Positions 9,159-16,047 of a DNA stretch of 38,440 nt are shown in pieces (position 1 is the first letter of the stretch; every line of letters starts with the position of its first letter). The translations under genes were made by a program, and so were the position numbers. Location: positions 1-38,440 of the forward strand of contig CAMDOO010000028.1 in assembly GCA_945903545.1 (NCBI GenBank), in the 5' to 3' direction. Source of the DNA: Opitutus sp. GAS368. GTDB taxonomy: Bacteria; Verrucomicrobiota; Verrucomicrobiia; Opitutales; Opitutaceae. The notes under the pieces are model-generated. The model was not told where the DNA came from and made no database searches. It saw only the letters and a list, made by a program, of their open reading frames with translations.

Positions 9159-10106
9159 GTGTCGGTCTGGTTTCCGGCCCTTGTGTCCACATCCACCCTC
9201 AGTCCCCCGCCCTCCCGCGCTGCCGTCACCTTCGCGTTTGCAGTGATCTATCTGGTGTGGGGCAGCACCTACCTGGGCATCCGCGTGGCAGTGGAGACGA
9301 TGCCTCCTTTCGCGATGGCCTCGGTGCGGTTCCTGATCGCCGGCGGCTTGCTGCTGGCCGTCCTGAAGGCCCGCGGCGCGGCCTGGCCGACCGGCCGCCA
9401 ATGGCGGATCAACGCCGCCATCGGCACCTTTCTGCTGCTCGGCGGCAACGGCCTTGTGGTCTGGGCCGAGCAAACCATTCCCTCGGGCATCGCCGCGCTG
9501 CTGATCGGCGCGGGCCCCCTCTGCATCGTACTCACGGAATGGGCGTGGCCCGGCGGCTCGCGCCCGGGCGCGATCACCTTTGCCGCGATGCTGCTCGGTT
9601 TCGGCGGCGTGACCTGGCTCGCCGCGCCGTGGGATTCGCCCGCGGACGGCGGCCTTAACACCCCGGGACTGATCGCCATGCTCGGCGCCTCCGTCTTCTG
9701 GGCGATCGGCTCGATCTATTCCCGGCATGCGAAACACGGCGCCGATCCTTTCCTTGCCGCCGCCCTCCAGATGCTCGGCGGCAGCGCGGCGCTGGGCGTG
9801 GTGGCGCTGCTCCATGGCGACTTCGCCCACCTCGACCTCGCGGCGATTTCAGCGCGCTCGTGGGGCGCGTTCACCTACCTGATCATCATGGGTTCGCTGG
9901 TGGGCTTCTCGACCTTTGTCTGGCTGATGAAGCACTGCACCCCGGCGAGCGTCGCCACCTACGCCTACGTGAACCCGATTGTCGCCGTCCTCCTCGGCTG
10001 GCTCCTCCTCGACGAACCCTTCGGCCCGCGCACCCTCGTCGCCTCCGCGGTGATCATCACCTCCGTGGCGATCATCACCGTGCAGCAGAGCCGGAAAACC
10101 AGCTGA
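9159..10106 (+). CDS. EamA/DMT-superfamily transporter
   Basis: A 315-residue inner-membrane protein with about ten predicted helices in two EamA repeats. The first repeat begins with FAVIYLVWGSTYLGIRVAVE and contains PPFAMASVRFLIAG. The second begins near residue 170 (PGLIAMLGASVFWAIGSIYS) and ends with ASVATYAYVNPIVAVLLGWL. These are typical of the YedA/RhaT-like drug/metabolite exporters. The start is uncertain: GTG at 9159 is used, GTG at 9183 is also possible, and neither has a clear ribosome-binding site. It is transcribed away from the esterase pair. The substrate is unknown. Confidence 0.9.
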   Translation: MSVWFPALVSTSTLSPPPSRAAVTFAFAVIYLVWGSTYLGIRVAVETMPPFAMASVRFLIAGGLLLAVLKARGAAWPTGRQWRINAAIGTFLLLGGNGLVVWAEQTIPSGIAALLIGAGPLCIVLTEWAWPGGSRPGAITFAAMLLGFGGVTWLAAPWDSPADGGLNTPGLIAMLGASVFWAIGSIYSRHAKHGADPFLAAALQMLGGSAALGVVALLHGDFAHLDLAAISARSWGAFTYLIIMGSLVGFSTFVWLMKHCTPASVATYAYVNPIVAVLLGWLLLDEPFGPRTLVASAVIITSVAIITVQQSRKTS

Positions 10107-10193
10107 TCGGAAATACCTTCCCGGCAGGGCGTCGACTCCGTCGGCGCCGCTATCCCGATCCCCGAGGACACAGGGGACTCGCCCCACCATATC

Positions 10194-10214
10194 GAAAGCG
10201 CCGCCGGCGCTTTC
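10194..10214 (+). repeat. Perfect 9-bp hairpin after the EamA gene
   Basis: Arms gaaagcgcc (10194-10202) and ggcgctttc (10206-10214) pair perfectly across a 3-nt loop, about 90 nt after the EamA stop codon. There is no following T run, so termination is only possible. The rest of the 10107-10342 gap shows nothing else recognisable. Confidence 0.5.
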
Positions 10215-10342
10215 CGCTTGAGCCAAGCAACCGGCCAAGGCTGGCTCGTGCGCGATGCCATCCGGTGCGGCTGCCCCCCGTGTTTCGACCGTGCGCGGGC
10301 ACCGTGCCCGGGGTGAACGCCGGTTTCTTCTCCGCCCACGCG

Positions 10343-11473
10343 ATGAAAGAGACTGACCCGGATTCGAACGGAACCAGTCGCTCCTGCTGGCGCCACTGGC
10401 CATGGCTGGCCGGAGGCGCCGTGGTCATCGTCCTCCTCCTGGCCTTCTTCGCCACCGACGAGCCGGCCCAGCCCAATCGGCTCCGGCTCGAGAAACTCTC
10501 GCCGGCATTCAGCGGAGCGGCGATCAGTGATGAGGTCCTGCTCCGTTTCACGGGTGACAATGAAAGGATCTGGGGATCGCCCCGCCGCATGATCCTGGGC
10601 ACCAACGCCACCATGTCGAGCGACCCGGTGGATACGGTCAAATTCCGCCATTTCCTAAACACGCAGCGCACGGAGATCGAGGCGGACTGGGCCGACCTCG
10701 CCGTGGTGCGCAACTGGTGGGACGAATTGGCGGCCTTTGAACGGCTCGGCGATCTCAGTCCCGGCACACCCGGGGATCGGACGATTTCCTTCCAGCCCAT
10801 TCGCGCCTACACGCAAACGGCCGCGGCGGTGGCCGGCCGGGAGGCCGTGGATGGCAATGGCGACGCGGCGTTCGCGATCCTGCAACCCGCGATCGAGGTG
10901 GCGCGCAAACTGGAGCCGGCTTCCCGATCCCTGATCCGTTCGATGATCTCGCGGGTCAGCCAGCGCCTGCTCATCGACGCGGCGACTTATGTCCTCGATA
11001 CCACCGAGGTCCCGCCCGAGGCGAAAGCCCGCTTTGCCGAGGCCCTCGGCAACGGCAGCGGCGGGCCCGAGGGAGCCCGGCACATGATCGCGGTCGAGAC
11101 CGCGCGGGGAGCCTACCTGCTGGAGGATCCGTTTCGCCGCATGCCCGGCGACTTGGGAGCCATGGCCGCGATTCCAATCCTCTACAACCCGGGACGCACC
11201 CTGAATGCCTATTTGGAATGGAGTGCGCGGATGCAGGACCTGGCGGCGCGGCGCGACATCGCGACCATGGACACCCTGACCGAGGCTTGGCTGAAAGGCA
11301 GCGCCGGCCTGGGGGTGCGCAATCTGGGCGGGAAGATGCTCCTGCAGCAAATGGTGCCCGCCCTGAGCAAGGTGATGGACTCCTACTGGAAGACGGAGGA
11401 CAAACGCGAGGCCCTGATCAAGCGCCTGCAGGAACCCGGTCCGGCCGCGAAACCGGCGGGGCGGAAGGAGTGA
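10343..11473 (+). CDS. Hypothetical membrane-anchored protein
   Basis: Family not recognised. 376 residues from the ATG at 10343. A short basic N-terminal tail is followed by one membrane helix at about 20-37 (WPWLAGGAVVIVLLLAFFA). The remainder, about 340 residues, would lie outside the cytoplasmic membrane. It is largely helical, with charged and amphipathic stretches and no Cys pairs or catalytic motif that I can name. The frame is open for several hundred bases upstream, but that part reads as the antisense-like shadow of the preceding gene, and the ATG directly before the anchor is the best start. Its TGA stop abuts, with no spacer, the stop of the convergent nucleotidyltransferase gene. 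Confidence 0.75.
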   Translation: MKETDPDSNGTSRSCWRHWPWLAGGAVVIVLLLAFFATDEPAQPNRLRLEKLSPAFSGAAISDEVLLRFTGDNERIWGSPRRMILGTNATMSSDPVDTVKFRHFLNTQRTEIEADWADLAVVRNWWDELAAFERLGDLSPGTPGDRTISFQPIRAYTQTAAAVAGREAVDGNGDAAFAILQPAIEVARKLEPASRSLIRSMISRVSQRLLIDAATYVLDTTEVPPEAKARFAEALGNGSGGPEGARHMIAVETARGAYLLEDPFRRMPGDLGAMAAIPILYNPGRTLNAYLEWSARMQDLAARRDIATMDTLTEAWLKGSAGLGVRNLGGKMLLQQMVPALSKVMDSYWKTEDKREALIKRLQEPGPAAKPAGRKE

Positions 11474-12034
11474 TCAGGGCCTTTCCTTGAGTTCCTGCCA
11501 AAGCGCGCGCAGGCTCATCCTCTCCAACCATGGGGCCATTGCCGCCTCGTCCACCCCTGTGACTTCGCGGATCGCGCGAATGTCCGTCGGGTGTTTTGCC
11601 GACCGGCCTTCCCGGTAAAACTCAAGTTTGCGCAGCACGACATACTCGGGTGGAGCCACGGCCAGCTCGACTCCCTCCGTCCAGTGGACGCGTCGCCGCT
11701 GTGGCAAAGCCCAGGCGTGCAGGGGATCGGCTCCCGCGAGGTAAATATCCGCCTTATAACCCGACTCGTGATGCACCAGATTGAAATGCCCGCGCTGCAC
11801 CCGGGCCTGCTCCGCGCGGATCACCGACTCCGGAGGCACGTAGAATTCCGTCTCCGGAAAAGCCAGCAAGAGCGCCGCACGTGCCCGGTCATCAAGGCTG
11901 AGCACCACATCCAGGTCATTGGTGACTCGGGGTTGACCGTAGAGAATCGCCGCGGTCGCCCCCGTCACCATGTAGGGCGCACCAATAGCCTCCAACCGCG
12001 CCACGAACAGGCTCAATTCATCCGGTGGCGGCAT
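11474..12034 (-). CDS. Nucleotidyltransferase-fold protein (possible toxin of a two-gene module)
   Basis: A 186-residue protein with a minimal nucleotidyltransferase core. The motif TGATAAILYGQPRVTNDLDV places the strand-helix Gly at 25 and the metal-binding Asp residues at 40 and 42; a third acidic residue is Asp96 in YKADIY. The later RKLEFYREG (135-143) and HPTDI (148-152) segments are typical of the AbiEii/MNT-like NTase families, which transfer nucleotides to RNA or protein. It overlaps the upstream 74-residue gene by 17 nt, so the two are translationally coupled. Such overlapping small-protein plus NTase pairs are common in diverse bacteria and some NTase families act as toxins. Toxicity here is inference only. 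Confidence 0.8.
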   Translation of the reverse strand: MPPPDELSLFVARLEAIGAPYMVTGATAAILYGQPRVTNDLDVVLSLDDRARAALLLAFPETEFYVPPESVIRAEQARVQRGHFNLVHHESGYKADIYLAGADPLHAWALPQRRRVHWTEGVELAVAPPEYVVLRKLEFYREGRSAKHPTDIRAIREVTGVDEAAMAPWLERMSLRALWQELKERP

Positions 12035-12242
12035 GCAGGATGCGGTCAGCCACGGCGCGTCTCACCTCGATCTCCGACCATTCCGGATGACGGTCGCGAA
12101 ATCCGACCGCCATCAACTCGCGCATGGTCCGGTTCATCCGGAAACCCTGCTCAAGCCGCTGCTGCGGCGTCATTGCCCGATAGATCGCGACTTGAAGTTT
12201 GCAGGCGGCGCGAGCGTGATCGGTTTCAGCGGTGACTGGCAT
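12018..12242 (-). CDS. Small helical protein, partner of the nucleotidyltransferase
   Basis: A 74-residue protein from the ATG at 12242; the frame is open 15 codons further upstream, but the upstream residues look unconserved. It is predicted to be mostly alpha-helical and basic, with the pattern YRAMTPQQRLEQGFRMNRTM, then MAVGFRDRHPEWSEIEVRRAV. The segment in which an Arg-rich helix precedes RHP and EVRR is, as far as I recall, the recurrent signature of small proteins encoded immediately before stand-alone nucleotidyltransferases. The stop overlaps the start of the NTase gene by 17 nt. It may be an antitoxin or a specificity partner. It has no recognisable helix-turn-helix. Confidence 0.72.
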   Translation of the reverse strand: MPVTAETDHARAACKLQVAIYRAMTPQQRLEQGFRMNRTMRELMAVGFRDRHPEWSEIEVRRAVADRILHAATG

Positions 12243-12320
12243 GGGGGCAAAGTAACGTCGTGAGCCGCTCATGCAAGACCCAGCCACTTTCCTTTCCGAA
12301 TTTCAGCAGCACCGGGTGTT

Positions 12321-12326
12321 AGGAGG
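12321..12326 (+). promoter_or_regulatory. Strong Shine-Dalgarno that fixes the sigma-factor start
   Basis: A perfect aggagg lies 11 nt before the ATG at 12338 and 5 nt before an in-frame TTG at 12332. The ATG gives the MDDTELLRSYA N-terminus usual for this sigma-factor group and is preferred. Confidence 0.6.
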
Positions 12327-12337
12327 ATGACTTGATC

Positions 12338-13867
12338 ATGGATGACACGGAACTCCTCAGATCCTACGCCAACGACCGGTCGGAAGCGGCCTTCACCGAA
12401 CTGGTGCGCCGTCATCTCAACCTCGTGTATTCCTGCGCGCTTCGGCAAGTCGACGGCGACGCACACCGGGCCGAGGAGATTGCCCAAGCCGTTTTCATCG
12501 ACCTCGCCCGCAAAGCCGGCTCCGTGGCCCGCCACCCGGCCCTCGCCGGCTGGCTCTGCACCAGCACCCACTACGCCGCGTCCCGCCTGAAGCGCGCGGA
12601 ACGCCGGCGCCACCATCACGAGAGGGAGTCCCTGTCCATGTCCCCCGAAACCTCCGAACCCAGCTGGCACCAAGTCGCACCCCTGCTCGACGACGCCCTG
12701 CACAAACTCAGCCCCGCCGAGCGGAATGCGATCGTGCTTCGCTACATGGAGCAGAAATCCACGACCGAGGTGGGCACGATGCTCGGGCTGACCGAAAGCG
12801 GCGCGCGCAAATGCATCGAGCGGGGACTCGAACGGCTGCGAACCCAGCTCGCGCGCCAAGGTGTGACCTCGGCCCCGGCTGCGCTGGCCCTCGCGCTGGG
12901 CAGCCAGACCGTGCTGGCAGCGCCTCCGGGCTTGGCCGCCTCAATCACCACTTCAGCGCTGGCGGGCGCCGAGGCCGGAGTCCCGCTGCTCCTCACTTTT
13001 ATGAGTGCTACCAAGCTAAAGGTCGGTCTCGCCGCCCTCGTCATCGCCTCCCTCGCGGGGCTTTGGTTTTCCCAGCAATCGCAGCTCCGCCGCGTCCGCA
13101 CCGAGCTGGCCGACGCGCGGGTCCGCCTCGGAGAAGTCCAAAGTCGGGTTGCCGACGCCAACCGCCGGGCCGTCACGGTACGGCGCGGGCTCGACGAACT
13201 GGCGGGGATCCAGCTGGCAGGCGTCGGGCCACTCGGGTCTCTGCCCGTCACACCCGGGATGAATGCCGGCACCGCCCGGCTGTCGCTCGACAATGAATTC
13301 GCCGGGCTCTTCCGGAGCCTGGCCCTGGATCCCGCCACGCTGGATCGGTTCCGGGACCTGCTCGCGGAACGGACCGCGCGGCTTTGGAACGCTATGCGAT
13401 ACGTGGTCGAGGTTCAAGGCCAGTGGCTGGACGAATGGCTCAACAAGACCGAAGAGCTGGAATACATCGCGGTCGCCACACGTGACATCGACGCACGCGT
13501 GCGCGATCTTCTCGGGGGTGAGAAATTCGCCCGGTACGAGGCCTATGTGAGCAGCCTGCCTTGGCGCGCCCCGTTCAAGGATCTGGCCGCTCTGCTGATT
13601 TCGTTCGATCCCCTGCGAGAGGAGCAAATCGACCAACTCACCGCTTGGGCCGCCGCGAGCGGGCCCGATCTTTTCGTCAACGTCGTTAAGAGCGGTCCCA
13701 AGATTCCCGACGAGGTCCTCACCCGGGCCAGATCCATCCTCTCGCCTGTCCAGTTCGAAAAACTCGTTCAGGTGAAGGCTGCCACCGACGGCTACAAGCA
13801 AATGCAGACATGGAACAAGGTCGTGAAGGATAGCGAGGAAACCACGACCGGCCCTGCTCCGCGATGA
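12338..13867 (+). CDS. ECF-type RNA polymerase sigma factor fused to a membrane anchor and extracytoplasmic domain
   Basis: 509 residues. Region sigma-2 (about 15-90) contains EAAFTELVRRHLNLVYSCAL and the GDAHRAEEIAQAVFIDLARK segment. Region sigma-4 (about 115-172) contains LSPAERNAIVLRYMEQKS and GLTESGARKCIERGLERL. After an Ala-rich linker comes a membrane helix at about 227-245, a coiled-coil-like stretch at 246-290, and a globular C-terminal domain at 315-490. An ordinary ECF factor ends near residue 180-190, so about 320 residues are extra. The C-terminal domain matches the downstream gene product (residues 384-490 against 211-306). The architecture suggests a sigma factor held at the membrane and controlled by its own outer domain, perhaps released by proteolysis. 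That mechanism is inference; long ECF sigma factors with C-terminal extensions are known in Verrucomicrobia and Planctomycetes. Confidence 0.9.
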   Translation: MDDTELLRSYANDRSEAAFTELVRRHLNLVYSCALRQVDGDAHRAEEIAQAVFIDLARKAGSVARHPALAGWLCTSTHYAASRLKRAERRRHHHERESLSMSPETSEPSWHQVAPLLDDALHKLSPAERNAIVLRYMEQKSTTEVGTMLGLTESGARKCIERGLERLRTQLARQGVTSAPAALALALGSQTVLAAPPGLAASITTSALAGAEAGVPLLLTFMSATKLKVGLAALVIASLAGLWFSQQSQLRRVRTELADARVRLGEVQSRVADANRRAVTVRRGLDELAGIQLAGVGPLGSLPVTPGMNAGTARLSLDNEFAGLFRSLALDPATLDRFRDLLAERTARLWNAMRYVVEVQGQWLDEWLNKTEELEYIAVATRDIDARVRDLLGGEKFARYEAYVSSLPWRAPFKDLAALLISFDPLREEQIDQLTAWAAASGPDLFVNVVKSGPKIPDEVLTRARSILSPVQFEKLVQVKAATDGYKQMQTWNKVVKDSEETTTGPAPR

Positions 13868-14814
13868 AAAGCCGAACTTCCTCACTTCTCTGGCTGGCGA
13901 CGGCTTGTCTGGCCGCGGTCATCCTCATGCAGGTCTTCCTGATCCGCTCCGAGTTGCTCCAAGCCACGGCGGATCTGGCCTCTGTGCAGTCGGACATCGA
14001 ACACACGCAAGCTGGCCTCGCCTCGATCACCCGCCGGACCGATCGGCTGGAGGAACTCCTGCGCGCTCGCCAAGGTGATCAAACCACACCCCCTGAACTT
14101 TCCCCCGAAGAGCGCATCATCGAAGCGCTCCGATCCAAGCTGGCCGAGATCGCCCGCCGCCACGCCGGCGAAATCCGCCCGGCGCCGCTCACCACCATCC
14201 ATAGCAACAACTACGCGGCGGAACTGCTTGGCGATCCGGCCTACGCGCAAATCTATCGCGCTTGGTACCGCGGGATACTCGAAAAGGATTGGAACGAATT
14301 CCTGGTATCTGGGGTGGCCCCGCCCGAAACAATGGCCCGCCTTGCCGACCTGCTGATGGAACGTCAACTAGGGGTGATGGACCTGATCGCCGTAACCGGA
14401 GCCAGCCGGTATGGCCCGGGCAATCTCCCGACCAAAGCGCAGCGCGACGAGAATAGCCGTGCTTCCCAAACCCTTTTTGACCGCTTTGCCACGGAGATCC
14501 GTACGTTGCTCGGCGACGAAGGCTTCCGGCGCTTCCAACAATACGAGGGGACGATGAATTTTCGGCGAGATCTCACGAAATTCGCCGATCGCCTGAGCTA
14601 CACGGATTCGCCCCTCATCCCGGCGCAGAGAGCCCAACTGCTGGACCTCATCGCCTCCCCGGGCCTCGCACCCGTCCGGGAATCGCTCCTCCGAAGAAAC
14701 ATCCCCGAAGGCGATGCCTTCGAGGCCAAAGTCCAGGCCGTTCTCACCCCATCCCAGCGGGAGTCTCTTCAGGACCTTCGCGGGGAAAGCGCCAGAGCAG
14801 CAGCCATCAAGTAG
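13864..14814 (+). CDS. Membrane-anchored paralogue of the sigma-factor C-terminal domain
   Basis: 316 residues. The ATG overlaps the stop of the sigma gene (ATGA), so translation is coupled. There is one N-terminal membrane helix (about 8-27), then a heptad-like coiled coil to about 70. The globular part from about 115 mirrors the tail of the sigma factor. Both have a segment ending in an LADLLMER/RDLLAER-like stretch, then an IRTLLGDEGFRRFQQYE / VRDLLGGEKFARYEAYV pair, a spacer with a PL..(A/E)Q..(Q/D)L pattern, and a final VLTPSQ / ILSPVQ block. It probably arose by duplication and may form hetero-oligomers with the sigma-factor outer domain as part of the sensing unit. No anti-sigma motif (ZAS, HxxxCxxC) is present. 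The exact function is unknown. Confidence 0.85.
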   Translation: MKSRTSSLLWLATACLAAVILMQVFLIRSELLQATADLASVQSDIEHTQAGLASITRRTDRLEELLRARQGDQTTPPELSPEERIIEALRSKLAEIARRHAGEIRPAPLTTIHSNNYAAELLGDPAYAQIYRAWYRGILEKDWNEFLVSGVAPPETMARLADLLMERQLGVMDLIAVTGASRYGPGNLPTKAQRDENSRASQTLFDRFATEIRTLLGDEGFRRFQQYEGTMNFRRDLTKFADRLSYTDSPLIPAQRAQLLDLIASPGLAPVRESLLRRNIPEGDAFEAKVQAVLTPSQRESLQDLRGESARAAAIK

Positions 14815-15016
14815 TCCGGTTCTCCCTGCCGTTCGTTTCTCTGCGCCCTTAGCCTTTGCCCGCACAGCAGGTCTCTCCGACCTTGGCGCCCTTTGCCTTG
14901 GCGCGGAGCGCGATCTTTGCGTGAAACCATCCGGATATCCGCGAACGAGAAAGATTGGATCCATCGCTTGTGCTCAACCCTCGACTCCCCAGCCAACGTC
15001 TCCGTAGCGTCCGGGC
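14815..15016. other. Gap with degenerate repeat sequence before the ABC operon
   Basis: About 200 bp without a gene. It contains a degenerate stretch at about 14836-14925 (for example ttggcgccctttgccttgg) that resembles the degenerate intergenic repeats at 27128-27251 and 31062-31166. No terminator with a T run and no clear promoter was seen. Confidence 0.35.
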
Positions 15017-15748
15017 ATGATCGAGGTCGAAGGTCTCACCAAGCGCTACGGCGATTTCACCGCGGTCAGCCAGCTGTCGTTCACCGTCCGGCCGGGCGAG
15101 GTGCTCGGGCTCGTGGGGCCGAACGGCGCGGGCAAAACCTCCACGCTGCGCTCCGTCGCCGGGATCATCCCGCCCAACGGAGGGAGCATCCGCATCGCCG
15201 GGATCGACCTCGTGGCGGATCCCGTCGAGGCCAAGCGCCGGCTCGCGTTCTTCCCCGACGAGCCGCGGCTCTTCGAGTACCTCACGGTCAGCCAGCATCT
15301 CGCGTTCGTCGCCCGCATCTACGGCGTCACCGACCACGACGAGCTCGCCGCCCCGCTGCTGGAGGAACTGGAGCTGGCGAACAAGGCCGACGCGCTCCCC
15401 GGCGAGCTCTCCCGCGGCATGAAGCAGAAACTCGCGATCGCCTGCGGCCTGCTGCACTCCCCGGCGGTGATGTTCTTCGACGAGCCGCTGACCGGCCTCG
15501 ACCCGCTCGGCATCCGGCGGATGAAGGACTCCATCCTGCGCCGCGCGCGCGAGGGCTGCACCATCGTGCTCAGCTCCCACCTGCTGCACCTGCTCGAGGA
15601 GGTCTGCTCGCACGTGCTGATCCTCAAGCAGGGCACCAAGATCGCCGACGGCACGATCGCCGAGGTCTCCGCCCAGTTCGCGAACGGCGAGACCGACGTC
15701 AGCCTCGAGGAAATCTTCATGCGCGCCACGGGCGGTTCGGAGTCCTGA
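15017..15748 (+). CDS. ABC transporter ATP-binding protein
   Basis: A 243-residue cytoplasmic ATPase. Walker A GPNGAGKT is at 34-41, the signature LSRGMKQKLAIA at 131-142, Walker B AVMFFDE at 150-156 with the D-loop after it (LTGLDP), and the switch His in LSSHLLH near 188. The fold and length match the ABC-2-type exporter ATPases (CcmA/YbhF-like). The ATG start gives the canonical MIEVEGLTKRYG N-terminus. The membrane partner lies downstream on the same strand after a 299-bp gap filled with repeat DNA. The substrate is unknown; antibiotic, lipid or polysaccharide export would all fit. Confidence 0.93.
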   Translation: MIEVEGLTKRYGDFTAVSQLSFTVRPGEVLGLVGPNGAGKTSTLRSVAGIIPPNGGSIRIAGIDLVADPVEAKRRLAFFPDEPRLFEYLTVSQHLAFVARIYGVTDHDELAAPLLEELELANKADALPGELSRGMKQKLAIACGLLHSPAVMFFDEPLTGLDPLGIRRMKDSILRRAREGCTIVLSSHLLHLLEEVCSHVLILKQGTKIADGTIAEVSAQFANGETDVSLEEIFMRATGGSES

Positions 15749-15757
15749 AGGAGAAGT

Positions 15758-16034
15758 TAACCGCGAATGGACGCCCATGGACGCGAATTGTTTCGGAGCC
15801 CGGAAGGGAACGCTGATTTCCGCTGGTCTTCGCTGATGCTGAATACGGAAAACCCATTGGCACCGGAAATCTCGTCCCCGGTAGGGCGCGGAATCCACTC
15901 CGCGCCGGGCTTACCAGCGGGCGGATGCGGAGCCCATCGCCCATCCGGCGGCGAGCGGAGTCGCCGCCCTACCAGTTTGGGACACTGCCGATCCTCCGGC
16001 ATCATTCGCGTCCATTCGCGTCCATTCTCGGTTT
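15758..16034. repeat. MITE-like element with 32-bp terminal inverted repeats
   Basis: The left arm (15758-15789) and right arm (16003-16034) are inverted copies that match at about 27 of 32 positions and are made of the repeated unit gaatggacgc. Between them, at about 15881-15972, lies an imperfect hairpin bounded by ggtagggcg and cgccctacc, a motif that recurs in the U32 gene insert and elsewhere. It fills almost the whole gap between the ABC ATPase and its permease. No transposase is encoded, so movement would need help in trans. Confidence 0.7.
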
Positions 16035-16047
16035 CAATCCTCACCCC

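Noticed and set aside
10194-10214. Hairpin considered as the terminator of the EamA gene
   Set aside because: Perfect stem but no T run on either side and about 90 nt from the stop; kept only as a repeat feature.
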